Positions 17,025 through 25,230 of a DNA stretch of 64,000 nucleotides are shown piece after piece. The notes below the pieces were generated by a model, which searched no databases, had not been told where the DNA came from, and worked only from the letters and a program-made list of their open reading frames with translations. The stretch lies in assembly GCA_963708645.1 (NCBI GenBank), contig CAVPTA010000006.1, forward strand, positions 186,001-250,000. Reading direction: 5' to 3'. The DNA is from RYN-133 sp963708645 (GTDB lineage Bacteria; Actinomycetota; Actinomycetes; Mycobacteriales; Jatrophihabitantaceae). The position numbers and the translations under genes are program-made. The stretch's first letter is position 1. Every line of letters starts with the position of its first letter.

Positions 17025-17039
17025 GCAACCAAAGGTTGC
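17025..17039 (+). promoter_or_regulatory. ArsR-type operator, copy 2
   Basis: Second perfect GCAACC-AAA-GGTTGC palindrome, ending 15 bases before the ATG at 17055 and abutting the ribosome binding site (GAAAGGA). Repressor bound here would block transcription and cover the translation start region. Confidence 0.7.
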
Positions 17040-17054
17040 GAAAGGATCGACGCA

Positions 17055-17516
17055 ATGGAATTCGGCAGCATCGAACGGGAGCTGCACGTCGACGCGCCAC
17101 CGGAGGTGGTGTTCGACGTGGTCAGCAGTCCGGAGCACATCGCCGACTGGTGGTCAGCAGACACGAGCATCGAGGCCACGGCAGGTAGCACCGGCGAACT
17201 GGTCTGGACCGACGCAGAGACGGGCCGCTGTGACGTCGCCCGAATCGTCGTGGCCGACGCGGAACCGCCACGCCTGTTCTCCTTCCGCTGGACGCACGAG
17301 GCGGAGGGGCCATTGCATGAGTCCAACTCGATGCTCGTCACTTTCGAGCTGAGTCCCGACGGCGACAGCGGCACCGTCTTGCGCATGACCGAAACCGGGT
17401 TCCGCGAACAAGGGTGGGAAGCAGCCGTCCTCGAAGCGCAGTACAACGATCATGTGCAGGGCTGGGCGTTCTACCTGCCCCGCCTGCAGGCGCGCGCCGA
17501 GAGCCGACGCAGATGA
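17055..17516 (+). CDS. SRPBCC (AHSA1-like) domain protein
   Basis: 153 residues. START/AHSA1 pattern: MEFGSIERELHVDAPPEVVFDVV at the N-terminus, SPEHIADWWSAD, then paired strands and a C-terminal helix with NDHVQGWAFYLPRL. Proteins of this group bind hydrophobic ligands or co-chaperone partners; a precise activity is not known. The ATG at 17055 is favoured by GAAAGGA just upstream; an earlier in-frame start would run through the operators. It overlaps the ArsR gene by ATGA. Confidence 0.85.
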   Translation: MEFGSIERELHVDAPPEVVFDVVSSPEHIADWWSADTSIEATAGSTGELVWTDAETGRCDVARIVVADAEPPRLFSFRWTHEAEGPLHESNSMLVTFELSPDGDSGTVLRMTETGFREQGWEAAVLEAQYNDHVQGWAFYLPRLQARAESRRR

Positions 17517-17863
17517 GCACGCCGACGACAGCGGTCGACGACACGTTGTGGTCGGCGCTAGGCGATCCGACCCGGCGGCGCATCCTCGACCGCCTGCTCA
17601 TCGACGGGCCGGCGACTGCGACCTCGCTCAGCACCGACCTGCCCGTCACACGGCAAGCGGTCGCCAAGCATCTGACGGTGCTCGACCGTGCCGGTCTCGT
17701 CCACGGGGCTCCTGCAGGGCGAGAGGTGCGGTACCGGCTCGACGACGCGCAGTTTTCGCGCGCTGTCGCTCAACTTGCCGCGGTCGGCTCTGCGTGGGAC
17801 GCACGGATGCGTCGCATCAAGCGCATCGCCGAGGCGATCGAGAAGAAGAAGTCACCCAAATAA
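17513..17863 (+). CDS. ArsR family winged-helix repressor
   Basis: 116 residues. LWSALGDPTRRRILDRLL starts the winged helix, PVTRQAVAKHLTVLDRAGLV is the recognition region, and REVRYRLDD the wing. There is no metal-binding Cys motif, so this belongs to the non-metal ArsR group found next to SRPBCC genes. The ATGA overlap with the AHSA1-like gene indicates coupled translation. It is likely to repress its own operon through the two palindromes at 16980 and 17025. Confidence 0.88.
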   Translation: MSTPTTAVDDTLWSALGDPTRRRILDRLLIDGPATATSLSTDLPVTRQAVAKHLTVLDRAGLVHGAPAGREVRYRLDDAQFSRAVAQLAAVGSAWDARMRRIKRIAEAIEKKKSPK

Positions 17864-17875
17864 GGAGATGAAGAA

Positions 17876-18310
17876 ATGGTGGACATCCTGCATCGCATTG
17901 CAGCAAAGGACGTAGCGCCGAGCGCGGTGTTCGACGCCGTGGCGACTCACGAAGGGGTCGCATCATGGTGGATCGGCGGCACAACCGGCGACGACGCGCT
18001 CGGCGGGACCCTGCGCTTCGGCGAGGGCCTCGCCGCCGAGATCGTCGAGCGCCGTCCCGACGAGCGGGTCAGCTGGCGCGTGACCGAGGGACCCGACGAA
18101 TGGCTCGACACCCACATCGACTTCGACATCAAGCAGGACGGCAACTACACAGTCGTCTTGTTCAAGCACGCCGGATGGGCCGAGCCGGTCGAGTTCATGC
18201 ACCACTGCAGCACCAAGTGGGGCGTGTTCATGGTGAGTCTCAAGCAACTGCTCGAAACCGGCACCGGTGCGCCGACGCCGGACGACGTCCACATCGACAA
18301 CTGGAGCTGA
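17876..18310 (+). CDS. SRPBCC domain protein
   Basis: 144 residues: DILHRIAAKDVAPSAVFDAV, HEGVASWWIGGTTGD, then strands to the C-terminal helix FMHHCSTKWGVFMVSLKQLL. It is a second, different AHSA1/START-type protein, 12 bases after the ArsR gene with AAGGAGATG as ribosome binding site, so it is the third gene of the ArsR operon. Trp and His in the cavity-facing segments suggest ligand binding, but function is unknown. Confidence 0.82.
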   Translation: MVDILHRIAAKDVAPSAVFDAVATHEGVASWWIGGTTGDDALGGTLRFGEGLAAEIVERRPDERVSWRVTEGPDEWLDTHIDFDIKQDGNYTVVLFKHAGWAEPVEFMHHCSTKWGVFMVSLKQLLETGTGAPTPDDVHIDNWS

Positions 18311-18321
18311 GCTGAACCGGT

Positions 18322-18759
18322 CTACGCCCGGCCGTTGAGCACCTCGGTCAGCTGCCGCTCGGTGTCGTGGCCGAGCTTCTCGAACAGCAGCTTCGTTGCC
18401 GGAGCGGCGAGCTTGCCGAGCAGCCCGGAGATGTCGATCTCGGCGTGATAGGTGAGTTCGCTGCCGGCGCCGTCGGGGCGCACGGTGATCGTGTCGCGGG
18501 TCGTGGCCGAGTCGTTCTTGCCCGTGAACACGACGGTGTCGGCGCTCAACTCGGCCAGCGTGTAGGTCAGCTCAGTTGTGGCACCCGCGATCTTGGACGT
18601 GTTGTGCCAGGTCGATCCGACTTGGATGGGCCCGGTGTCCGTGCGCACACAGCGCTCGGTGCCCGGGTCCCATTCCTCGGCGTGGGCGAAGTCCTTGAGG
18701 TAGTCAATTACGGCGTCGGGTGCGAGGTTCACCGAGAAGGTGCGTTCGACAGTGGTCAT
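18322..18759 (-). CDS. SRPBCC family (polyketide cyclase-type) protein
   Basis: 145 residues: TVERTFSVNLAPDAVIDYL, EEWDPGTERC, GSTWHNTSKIAG, and a C-terminal amphipathic helix (LAAPATKLLFEKLGHDTERQLTEVL). START-like fold of unknown ligand, convergent with the ArsR operon. A GGGTAG hexamer lies 10 bases before the ATG, so it may be a nearly leaderless stress-regulated gene. Confidence 0.82.
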   Translation of the reverse strand: MTTVERTFSVNLAPDAVIDYLKDFAHAEEWDPGTERCVRTDTGPIQVGSTWHNTSKIAGATTELTYTLAELSADTVVFTGKNDSATTRDTITVRPDGAGSELTYHAEIDISGLLGKLAAPATKLLFEKLGHDTERQLTEVLNGRA

Positions 18760-18768
18760 GTTCAGGGA

Positions 18769-18774
18769 CTACCC
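18769..18774 (-). promoter_or_regulatory. GGGTAG -10-like element before the SRPBCC gene
   Basis: GGGTAG on the minus strand, 9 bases before the ATG at 18759, with GCGT 16 bases further upstream (loose GNNT -35). Same arrangement as before the LLM gene at 8128. Confidence 0.25.
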
Positions 18775-18809
18775 AATCGCGGGCCGTGCAACGCGTGGGC
18801 GCGATCAGA

Positions 18810-19823
18810 TCACTCTCGAGGCAGTGCAGCACGGAACCGGCAGCCGCACTCGGTGTTGATCACGCTCACGCTGCCGTGATGCGCCTCGATGATGCCGCGC
18901 GTTATCGCGAGGCCGAGGCCTGCTCCGCCGGTACGCGGGTCGGCGGGCCGCTCGGGAGCGCCGCGGTAACCGAGGTCGAACACCCGGGGGAGCACGTCGG
19001 CTCTGATGCCGCCGCACTCGTCGTCGACGTCGATGACGATCTGCCCCGGGTCGAGGCTGACGCGCACGTCGACGGTGCCGCCGTCGCTGGTGTACCGGAT
19101 CGCATTCGCGACCAGATTGGTGACCGCGCGGTCGAGGATCGCCGCGTCGCCGCGGACCACGGTCGGGCCGCCGGCAGGGTGGCCCGTCAGGCGCACCCCG
19201 CGCGCCTCGGCGAGCGGCGCCAGGGTCGTCACCACGTCGTCGACGACCTCGTCGACGAGGACGCGTTCGCTCAGCGGTCCGAGTGAGCCAGCCTGGATTC
19301 GCGAGAGGTCGAACAGGTCGTCGACCATGCCGTCGAGCCGGCCGACCGCTGCGCCGATCTGCTTGTAGTAGGTACTCGGGTCGTCGGGCACACCGTCCTC
19401 GAGCGCCTCGGCCATCGCGCGGAGCCCGGCGAGCGGGGTGCGGAGATCGTGGCTGATCCATGCGACCAACTCGCGGCGCGACCGTTCGAGTGCCTGCTCG
19501 CGGTCGCGCGACTCGCTCAGCTCGACGACGGTCGCGCGCAGCACCGCGTGTTGTTTGCTGATGCGTCGCGCGGCGGCCACCGCGGCGATTGCCGTCAGCA
19601 GCCCGGCGGCGACCGACACCACGAGGACGGCCGTCTCGTGTCCCATCGGCACGAGCATCGAGCGCACCGCGCCGAGCATCGCGCCGGCCGATGCTGCCGT
19701 GCAGGTGAGCGTGAGCGACAGCAACAGCGCCCCGACCGAACGGCGCCGGAGCGGCCACGTGATGATCCAAGTGAGTGCAGCGGCGACGGCGGCCCACAGG
19801 ATCGACGTCATGATGTCGTTCAT
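18810..19823 (-). CDS. Sensor histidine kinase
   Basis: 337 residues. Two or three membrane helices at residues about 5-90 with almost no external loop, so it probably senses within or near the membrane; no HAMP pattern is clear. The H-box is SHDLRTPL with His125, the N-box is RAVTNLVANAIRY, and the ATP lid contains GGAGLGLAIT; the G1 box reads DVDDECGG. The start ATG at 19823 overlaps the stop of the response regulator gene by ATGA. Last gene of the seven-gene operon, so it probably controls that pathway. Confidence 0.88.
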   Translation of the reverse strand: MNDIMTSILWAAVAAALTWIITWPLRRRSVGALLLSLTLTCTAASAGAMLGAVRSMLVPMGHETAVLVVSVAAGLLTAIAAVAAARRISKQHAVLRATVVELSESRDREQALERSRRELVAWISHDLRTPLAGLRAMAEALEDGVPDDPSTYYKQIGAAVGRLDGMVDDLFDLSRIQAGSLGPLSERVLVDEVVDDVVTTLAPLAEARGVRLTGHPAGGPTVVRGDAAILDRAVTNLVANAIRYTSDGGTVDVRVSLDPGQIVIDVDDECGGIRADVLPRVFDLGYRGAPERPADPRTGGAGLGLAITRGIIEAHHGSVSVINTECGCRFRAALPRE

Positions 19824-20557
19824 GCCGGCTGCTGCGGTTGTTCGGGGGGCGGCGGTTCGAGCAGGTAGCCGACGCCCCACACGGTGCGGATCAGCGTCGG
19901 CTGCGCCGGGTCGTCCTCGATCTTCTCGCGCAGCCTGCGCACGTGGACGGTCACGGTCGAGGTGTCGCCGAACGTCCAGCCCCAGACGTCGTGCATGAGT
20001 TGCTCGCGTGAGAACGCGGTGTTGGGACGGGCGAGCAGGTAGGCGAGCAGGTCGAACTCGCGGACCGTCAGGCTCAGGGCCGCGCCGTCGCGGTAGGCGC
20101 GGCGGCCGGGTTCGTCGAGTTCGATCGGGCCCGCCCGCAACCGGCCGCCGCCGACCGGGCGGGCGTCGGTGCGCTGGACGCGCCGCAAGACGGATTCGAC
20201 GCGCAACATGAGCTCGCGCGGCGAGAACGGCTTGGTCACGTAGTCGTCGGCGCCCAGCTCGAGACCGGCGATGCGGTCTTCGGCCTCGCCGAGCGCGGTC
20301 AGCATGACGATCGGCAGGTGCGGCCAGGTCACCCGCGCACGGCGGCAGACCTCGAGTCCGTCCATCGTGGGCAGCATGATGTCGAGGATCATCAGATCGA
20401 CCGGATCCGACATCAAGACCCGGAGCGCACTCTCGCCGTCACCCACGCGGCGTGCTTGATGCCCGGCCCGCTCGAGGTAATCGGCAACCACCGATCCGAG
20501 CGTGTCGTCGTCGTCGACGACCAGCACGCATGGCATGCGTTCCACTGTATGGCTCAT
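19820..20557 (-). CDS. OmpR-family response regulator
   Basis: 245 residues. Receiver domain with acidic DDDD near residue 15-18, phospho-acceptor Asp59 (LMILDI) and conserved Lys in TKPFSP. The C-terminal winged helix includes LTVREFDLLAYLLARPNTAFSREQL and VTVHVRRLREKIE. A Pro/Gln tail ends the protein. It overlaps both the upstream membrane-protein gene and the downstream kinase gene by four bases, so the pair is made together with the enzymes of the operon. Confidence 0.92.
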   Translation of the reverse strand: MSHTVERMPCVLVVDDDDTLGSVVADYLERAGHQARRVGDGESALRVLMSDPVDLMILDIMLPTMDGLEVCRRARVTWPHLPIVMLTALGEAEDRIAGLELGADDYVTKPFSPRELMLRVESVLRRVQRTDARPVGGGRLRAGPIELDEPGRRAYRDGAALSLTVREFDLLAYLLARPNTAFSREQLMHDVWGWTFGDTSTVTVHVRRLREKIEDDPAQPTLIRTVWGVGYLLEPPPPEQPQQPA

Positions 20558-20994
20558 TTCGGCTCGGCATCATCCGCGCGTCGTGCGCGCGCCACGTCGT
20601 GAGCGACGTGGACGGCGTACAGGACTAGCGACAGCGCGGCGACAATGGCGACGATGATGGTCAGGTTTACTGCGTAGTTTCGCTGCAAGATCGCCTTGGC
20701 CGCCGGCTGCGACCCGCGCCTCGTGATCAGCGGCAGCGCGATCACCGTGATGCAGCTCGCGACGATCAGGGCGGCCTGCAGGTACCGGCGGGCTCGCGGC
20801 GGAACGTGCCCGATGAGAGCCCCGACGCCGATCACCAGCGGTGACAGCACGCCGTCATGGATCACGACTGCAGCAATCATCCAGCCGCCGAGCAGCAGCA
20901 CGCTCGTGATCGGTATCTGGGTGAACAGCCGGAACACGCCGAACAGCCCGAGGGCGATTCCAGCTGCAGCCAGAGCAATTCGTTGGCGCCGCAC
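20554..20994 (-). CDS. Four-helix membrane protein, unknown function
   Basis: 146 residues from a GTG at 20994. Four hydrophobic segments: IALAAAGIALGLFGVF, VLLLGGWMIAAVVIHD, LQAALIVASCITVIALPLI, and IVAIVAALSLVLYAVHVA. His in WMIAAVVIHDG and in the last helix could be cofactor ligands but this is a guess. It sits one base after the molybdopterin oxidoreductase gene, so may be a partner of that enzyme. No family name is recognised. Confidence 0.75.
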   Translation of the reverse strand: MRRQRIALAAAGIALGLFGVFRLFTQIPITSVLLLGGWMIAAVVIHDGVLSPLVIGVGALIGHVPPRARRYLQAALIVASCITVIALPLITRRGSQPAAKAILQRNYAVNLTIIVAIVAALSLVLYAVHVAHDVARARRADDAEPK

Positions 20995-20995
20995 C

Positions 20996-22183
20996 TCACG
21001 TCACCTCGATCCGATTGAGCCACTTGGTGTTCAGCACGCCTGGCCGGTTGGGTGCGATCAGCCGCAGCGGGTAGCCGTGGTCGAGGTCGAGTCGCTCGCC
21101 GTTGAGGTGGGTCGCAAGTAGCGCGGCGGACACCTGTGGACCCTCGAGATCGCTCTGGCCGTACTGACTGCCGGTCTCGAGCGATACGAAATGCACGTGC
21201 GAGTCGGCTGTCCCGCCGGCTCGTTCGACCAGATCGAGCAGGGCGATACCGCGCCAGTGCGCGCCCGCGCTCCATCCCTCGACGCATGTGATCGGCAGAT
21301 CGCGCTCGGTGCGGGCGAGCGTCGCCAGGTCGTCGAGCGTGAGGTCGAAGGGCTGGGGGCCGAGCACGTGCAGCCGCCAGGTAGGCGACGTCGCTGCCGC
21401 GATGACGTCGGCCTGAGTAGCGGTCTTGTTCACCGGGACCGCCTGCGGGCCCTTGTCCGCCTGCCTCGTCGCCAGTAGGCCGACCGATGACAGGGGTGTG
21501 AGCGTCTGCCCGATCGTGGTGACCACGACCGTGCCGATCCCCGCGCCGGTGGCGAGAAGGAGACCGCGCCGGCCGATCGCACGGGTCGGCGGCGGCGCGA
21601 CGTCGCCGGCGTTGCTGTGCGCCTGCGGATTGTCGCTCCACGGGATCTCGGTGAGCACATCGGCATCGCGCAGCTTTGCGTTGAGCCCGTACTTGATGTC
21701 GGGAAGCTTGATCGCGATGTGCAGCAGTACGGACCCGATGAGGATGTAGGCGAGGAAGCGGTGCACGGGCACGAAGCTCCATGGCCATGGATACCAGTCG
21801 AGGGTGTTCAAGAACCCGGTGAAGACCTGGACGAGCGCCGAGGACACCAGGACGAAGACCGAGAACCGCTCGGCCGCATGTCGCCTCGAACGGACCGGCG
21901 GCCAGCGGAACAGATTGGGGTAGACCGACCACAGCTTGACCAGCAGCAGCGGGATGCTCGCAACCCCGGTCGCGACGTGCACACCCTGGGTCACCCGGTA
22001 GAGCCACACCGGATTCGCCGGCTCGGGAAGCCATGACCACGGGTGGTACTGGTAATGGCTCAGCAGTCCGGTTACGAAGCAGATCCCGAAGCAGATCCCC
22101 AGCACCCGTCCGAGGCGGGCGGTCACCGCAGTCGATCGCAGTGGGCTGGTGAAGTGCGGCCAGCGCTGCGGTCGGGTTCTCAC
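20996..22183 (-). CDS. Molybdopterin-dependent oxidoreductase fused to a cytochrome b561-like membrane domain
   Basis: 395 residues from a GTG at 22183. The N-terminal half (about 20-170) has four membrane helices with His residues in positions typical of b-type heme ligation (HYQYHPW, GVHVATG, VPVHRFLAYI, VLLHIAIKL). A Tat-like RRGLLLATGAGIG segment follows as a fifth helix. The C-terminal half is a sulfite-oxidase-fold molybdopterin domain with the cofactor Cys in ITCVEGWS and the PYLRLIAPN-type strand PLRLIAPNRPG. It probably performs a membrane-linked redox step outside the cytoplasm. It overlaps the methyltransferase gene by GTGA. Confidence 0.85.
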   Translation of the reverse strand: MRTRPQRWPHFTSPLRSTAVTARLGRVLGICFGICFVTGLLSHYQYHPWSWLPEPANPVWLYRVTQGVHVATGVASIPLLLVKLWSVYPNLFRWPPVRSRRHAAERFSVFVLVSSALVQVFTGFLNTLDWYPWPWSFVPVHRFLAYILIGSVLLHIAIKLPDIKYGLNAKLRDADVLTEIPWSDNPQAHSNAGDVAPPPTRAIGRRGLLLATGAGIGTVVVTTIGQTLTPLSSVGLLATRQADKGPQAVPVNKTATQADVIAAATSPTWRLHVLGPQPFDLTLDDLATLARTERDLPITCVEGWSAGAHWRGIALLDLVERAGGTADSHVHFVSLETGSQYGQSDLEGPQVSAALLATHLNGERLDLDHGYPLRLIAPNRPGVLNTKWLNRIEVT

Positions 22184-22824
22184 GCCGACGATCCCGAACG
22201 CAGCTGTGCGAACCGACGGCCGCGGTGGATCCAGTCATCGACGACGTCCAGGCCACACGCACGCGCACTGGCGCGTAGCGCGCGGAGGCCGGCGAAGCAC
22301 CACCGGAACGGCGGTCCGAGCGCGTCGTCGCCGATCGCGAACCGGACCACGCTCGACTCGTCGACCGCGTCGTCGGGGTCGACCTCGACCAGTACCTGCC
22401 CGCCCGGCGCAAGCAACGTTCGGACTCGGTCCAGCAGCGCGTCGAGGTCGCCACCGATGCCGATGTTGCCGTCCAGCAGCACGACCGTTGCCCAGCGCCC
22501 CTCACCCGGCAATCGATCGAACACGTTGCGTCGCAGAGCATTCATGCCTCGGTTGCGCGTCATCGCGACGGCGTTCTCCGCGATGTCGATGCCGAGTGCG
22601 AATCGTCCGTGTTCGGTCAGCGCAGCGACGATGCGGCCGGGGCCGCACCCGACATCGAGCACCGGTGCATACGCGTGAGAGATCACGTCGACATCGGTCG
22701 AGTCGGCCGGGGCGAGCCACCGCGCGACGTCGAGCGTGATCGTGCGCCCGTCGCCGTGGCGCAGCTGCAACGGCGCACCGGTCGACAGCGATCGCTCGTA
22801 CGGGGCGAGCGCGCCGATCTCCAT
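22180..22824 (-). CDS. Class I SAM-dependent methyltransferase
   Basis: 214 residues. Motif I is VLDVGCGPGRI, with LGIDIAENAV as the second strand acidic loop and VLLDGNIGIGGD and GGQVLVEVDPD as later strands. The substrate is unknown. ATG 22824 shares a base with the stop of the DUF2064 gene and its own stop overlaps the oxidoreductase GTG, so it is coupled on both sides within the seven-gene operon. Confidence 0.88.
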   Translation of the reverse strand: MEIGALAPYERSLSTGAPLQLRHGDGRTITLDVARWLAPADSTDVDVISHAYAPVLDVGCGPGRIVAALTEHGRFALGIDIAENAVAMTRNRGMNALRRNVFDRLPGEGRWATVVLLDGNIGIGGDLDALLDRVRTLLAPGGQVLVEVDPDDAVDESSVVRFAIGDDALGPPFRWCFAGLRALRASARACGLDVVDDWIHRGRRFAQLRSGSSA

Positions 22825-23462
22825 CACGCGGCTCCGGCGTCCAGGTCGGCGAACGCCGCGGCGAAGCACGTGTGCGGCGCCTGACGGGCTACTTCGACCG
22901 CGTCGTCGATCGTGTCGACGTCGGTGAGTTCCTCGAGCACCTGCACCGACAGGCCCAGTGCACGCAGCCGACGCGCTTGGTCCGAGTAGGTGTGGTCGGT
23001 CGACATGGGCACGCCGAGCAGCGCGGCCGGCGCCACTGCGGGATCGCGCAGACCGATCGTCCAGTAGCCGCCGTCGGCCGTGGGCCCGATGCAGGCGTCG
23101 AACCGCTCTGCATCGAAGCTGTCGAGTCGGCGCGCATCGAGCTGCGGGGTGTCCATCCCGACGACCATCGCCGGCCCGTCTGCACTGCCGAGCGCATCGG
23201 CCAGGCGCACGTCGAGCCCGCCCGGCCGCTGCCTTCGGTGCGTCCAGCGAGCCGGCAACCAGTCGGTCGCGTCGCCGTCGAAGCAGAGCATCTTCCTCGC
23301 CGCCGACGCGGATTGGACTGCAGCAATCGTGTCGGTCAATGCAGCCGCGGCCAGCGCGGCCGCCTCAGCAGGCGCGAGCGGCGGGCACAGCCGGGTCTTC
23401 ACCCGGCCGGGCACCGGGCGCTTCGCGATGACGATGTGCGTGTCGATGATCGTGGTCGTCAC
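22824..23462 (-). CDS. DUF2064 / TIGR04282-type glycosyltransferase-like protein
   Basis: 212 residues from a GTG at 23462. The family pattern is clear: HIVIAKRPVPGRVKTRLCPPL at the N-terminus, MVVGMDTPQL as the DxD-type strand, and IGPTADGGYWTIGL in the nucleotide-binding part. It has a GT-A-like fold related to cofactor guanylyl- and nucleotidyltransferases. Proteins named for arsenosugar synthesis share this domain, but nothing here points to arsenic. It overlaps the GT2 gene stop by GTGA. Confidence 0.85.
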   Translation of the reverse strand: MTTTIIDTHIVIAKRPVPGRVKTRLCPPLAPAEAAALAAAALTDTIAAVQSASAARKMLCFDGDATDWLPARWTHRRQRPGGLDVRLADALGSADGPAMVVGMDTPQLDARRLDSFDAERFDACIGPTADGGYWTIGLRDPAVAPAALLGVPMSTDHTYSDQARRLRALGLSVQVLEELTDVDTIDDAVEVARQAPHTCFAAAFADLDAGAA

Positions 23463-24109
23463 GAAGCAAGCACCGCCGACATGTCGCGCACCGCACGCAA
23501 GTAACCGCCGACCGTGCCCGTGACCTTCGACGTGCCGATGCGTGGGTGGTAGGCGACGTCGAGCGAGACGATGCGCCAACCGGCGTCCGCGGCCCGCAGC
23601 ACGGTCTCGACCGGATAGCCCGAGCGGCGATCGCGCACGTCCAGAGCGAGCAACGCCGAGCGACGCGCGACCCGTACGGGCCCAAGATCGCTGAGCGTGA
23701 TGCCGGTGCGGCGCGACACGCGTCGCGCAAGCTCCCGGTTGGCCAGCCGCGCCGGAAATGACCACGCCGCGCGCGACACCGGACGGCGCCGAGCGACGGC
23801 GAGGTCGGCATGGTCGAGCGCCGCGACAAGGGCTCCGATCACACCGGGATCGATCGATGCGTCGCAGTCACACACGGCAACGATCTCGGCCGTCGCCGTC
23901 TCGAGACCGGCATGACAGGCGGCGCCGTAGCCGGGCTCGGCGCACGAGACGACGCTCGCGCCGAGGTCGCGGGCGATCGCGGCAGACCCGTCCTGCGAGC
24001 CGTTGTCGACGACGATTGCCTTTGCCCAGCTGGGGATCCGCGCGAGAACCCACGGAAGCGCCGCCGCCTCATCGAGGCACGGCAGCACGATGTCGGTGGT
24101 CGTGTGCAC
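23459..24109 (-). CDS. Family 2 glycosyltransferase
   Basis: 216 residues: TTDIVLPCLDEAAALPWVL start, VVDNGSQDGS nucleotide-sugar loop, VCDCDASIDP as the DxD site, and SGYPVETVLRAADAGWRI as the acceptor-side region. The pattern resembles dolichol-phosphate-mannose-synthase-like GT2 enzymes without membrane helices. It is the first gene of a minus-strand operon reaching 18810. The divergent epimerase gene starts 115 bases away. Confidence 0.88.
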   Translation of the reverse strand: MHTTTDIVLPCLDEAAALPWVLARIPSWAKAIVVDNGSQDGSAAIARDLGASVVSCAEPGYGAACHAGLETATAEIVAVCDCDASIDPGVIGALVAALDHADLAVARRRPVSRAAWSFPARLANRELARRVSRRTGITLSDLGPVRVARRSALLALDVRDRRSGYPVETVLRAADAGWRIVSLDVAYHPRIGTSKVTGTVGGYLRAVRDMSAVLAS

Positions 24110-24224
24110 GGGTTCGGACGCTAGCTGCGTTGCGTCGTGCTGAGCCGGTTATTGCCGAGGTGGTCATTGTTTCGTAAGCCCCACACAGTGGATCAACGCG
24201 CACGCTGCGTGTGACTGTGGACTG

Positions 24225-25229
24225 ATGCGAGTCTTGGTCACCGGTGGCGCCGGATTCATCGGATCCGAGGTGTGCCGCCGGCTGGTCGCCACCGGCCACG
24301 AGGTGCGCGTACTCGACCTGCACCCGCCCGAGCTCGATGTCGAGACCGTGATCGGTGATGTACGCGCCGTCGAAGCGGTCAACCGCGCGCTGACCGGCGT
24401 CGACGCCGTCTGCCATCTGGCCGCGAAGGTCGGGCTGGGGGTCGACGTCGACGACCTGCCCGACTACGCCGACGTCAACGTCTGCGGGACGGCGGTCGTC
24501 CTGGCCGCAATGGCGCGTGCCGGCGTGCGCCGACTCGTCCTGGCCAGTTCGATGGTCGTCTATGGCGAAGGTGTCGGCGCGTGCGCCGAACACGGCGAAG
24601 TCACGCCCGGCCCGCGCGACGAGGCCGAGCTCGTGCGCGGCCAGTTCGAGGCGCCGTGCCCGACCTGCCGGGCGCCACTGGCACCCGCCGTCGTGACCGA
24701 GGACGCCGCGCTGGACCCGCGCAACGGTTACGCGGCCAGCAAGGTCGCGCAGGAGCAGTTCGCCGGGTCGTGGGCGCGCGCGACCGGGGGGAGCGTCAGC
24801 TCGCTGCGCTTCCACAACGTGTACGGGCCCGGGATGCCGCGCGACACTCCGTATGCGGGCGTCGCGGCGATCTTCCGGTCGGAATTGCGCAACGGGCGAG
24901 CGCCACGGGTGTTCGAGGACGGCGGCCAGCGCCGCGACTTCGTCCACGTCCGTGACGTCGCGAGTGCGACAGTCGCGGCGCTCGAACAGCACGACGCGGG
25001 AGTCATCGCCGTCAACGTCGGCTCCGGCACCGCGCGCACGGTCGGAGAACTGGCCAGTGCCCTGTCGGTCGTCACCGGCGGCCCCGCGCCGGTCGTCACC
25101 GGGCAGTTCCGGCTGGGGGACGTGCGGCACATCACCGCCGACTCGACCCTGCTGCGCGAGCGGTTCGCCTGGCGCCCCCAGGTCGGGTTCGCCGACGGTC
25201 TTGCCGAACTCGTCGCAGTGAGCGGCTGA
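24225..25229 (+). CDS. NAD-dependent sugar epimerase/dehydratase with a Cys-rich insertion
   Basis: 334 residues of extended SDR fold. TGGAGFIG at 6-13 binds NAD, LASSM at about 107-110 supplies the Ser, and Tyr169-xxx-Lys173 (YAASK) is the catalytic pair. RFHNVYGPGM and RRDFVHVRDVA are typical of nucleotide-sugar epimerases. Between the Ser and Tyr motifs is an insertion with Cys120, His123, Cys145 and Cys148 (CPTC), a possible zinc site not found in standard GalE-type enzymes. It is divergent from the GT2 operon and probably supplies its sugar. Confidence 0.85.
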   Translation: MRVLVTGGAGFIGSEVCRRLVATGHEVRVLDLHPPELDVETVIGDVRAVEAVNRALTGVDAVCHLAAKVGLGVDVDDLPDYADVNVCGTAVVLAAMARAGVRRLVLASSMVVYGEGVGACAEHGEVTPGPRDEAELVRGQFEAPCPTCRAPLAPAVVTEDAALDPRNGYAASKVAQEQFAGSWARATGGSVSSLRFHNVYGPGMPRDTPYAGVAAIFRSELRNGRAPRVFEDGGQRRDFVHVRDVASATVAALEQHDAGVIAVNVGSGTARTVGELASALSVVTGGPAPVVTGQFRLGDVRHITADSTLLRERFAWRPQVGFADGLAELVAVSG

Positions 25230-25230
25230 T

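Noticed and set aside
22824..23765. DUF2064 gene starting upstream at 23765
   Set aside because: The N-terminal 100 residues are an antisense-like Arg-rich tract; the GTG at 23462 fits the GTGA overlap and family start.
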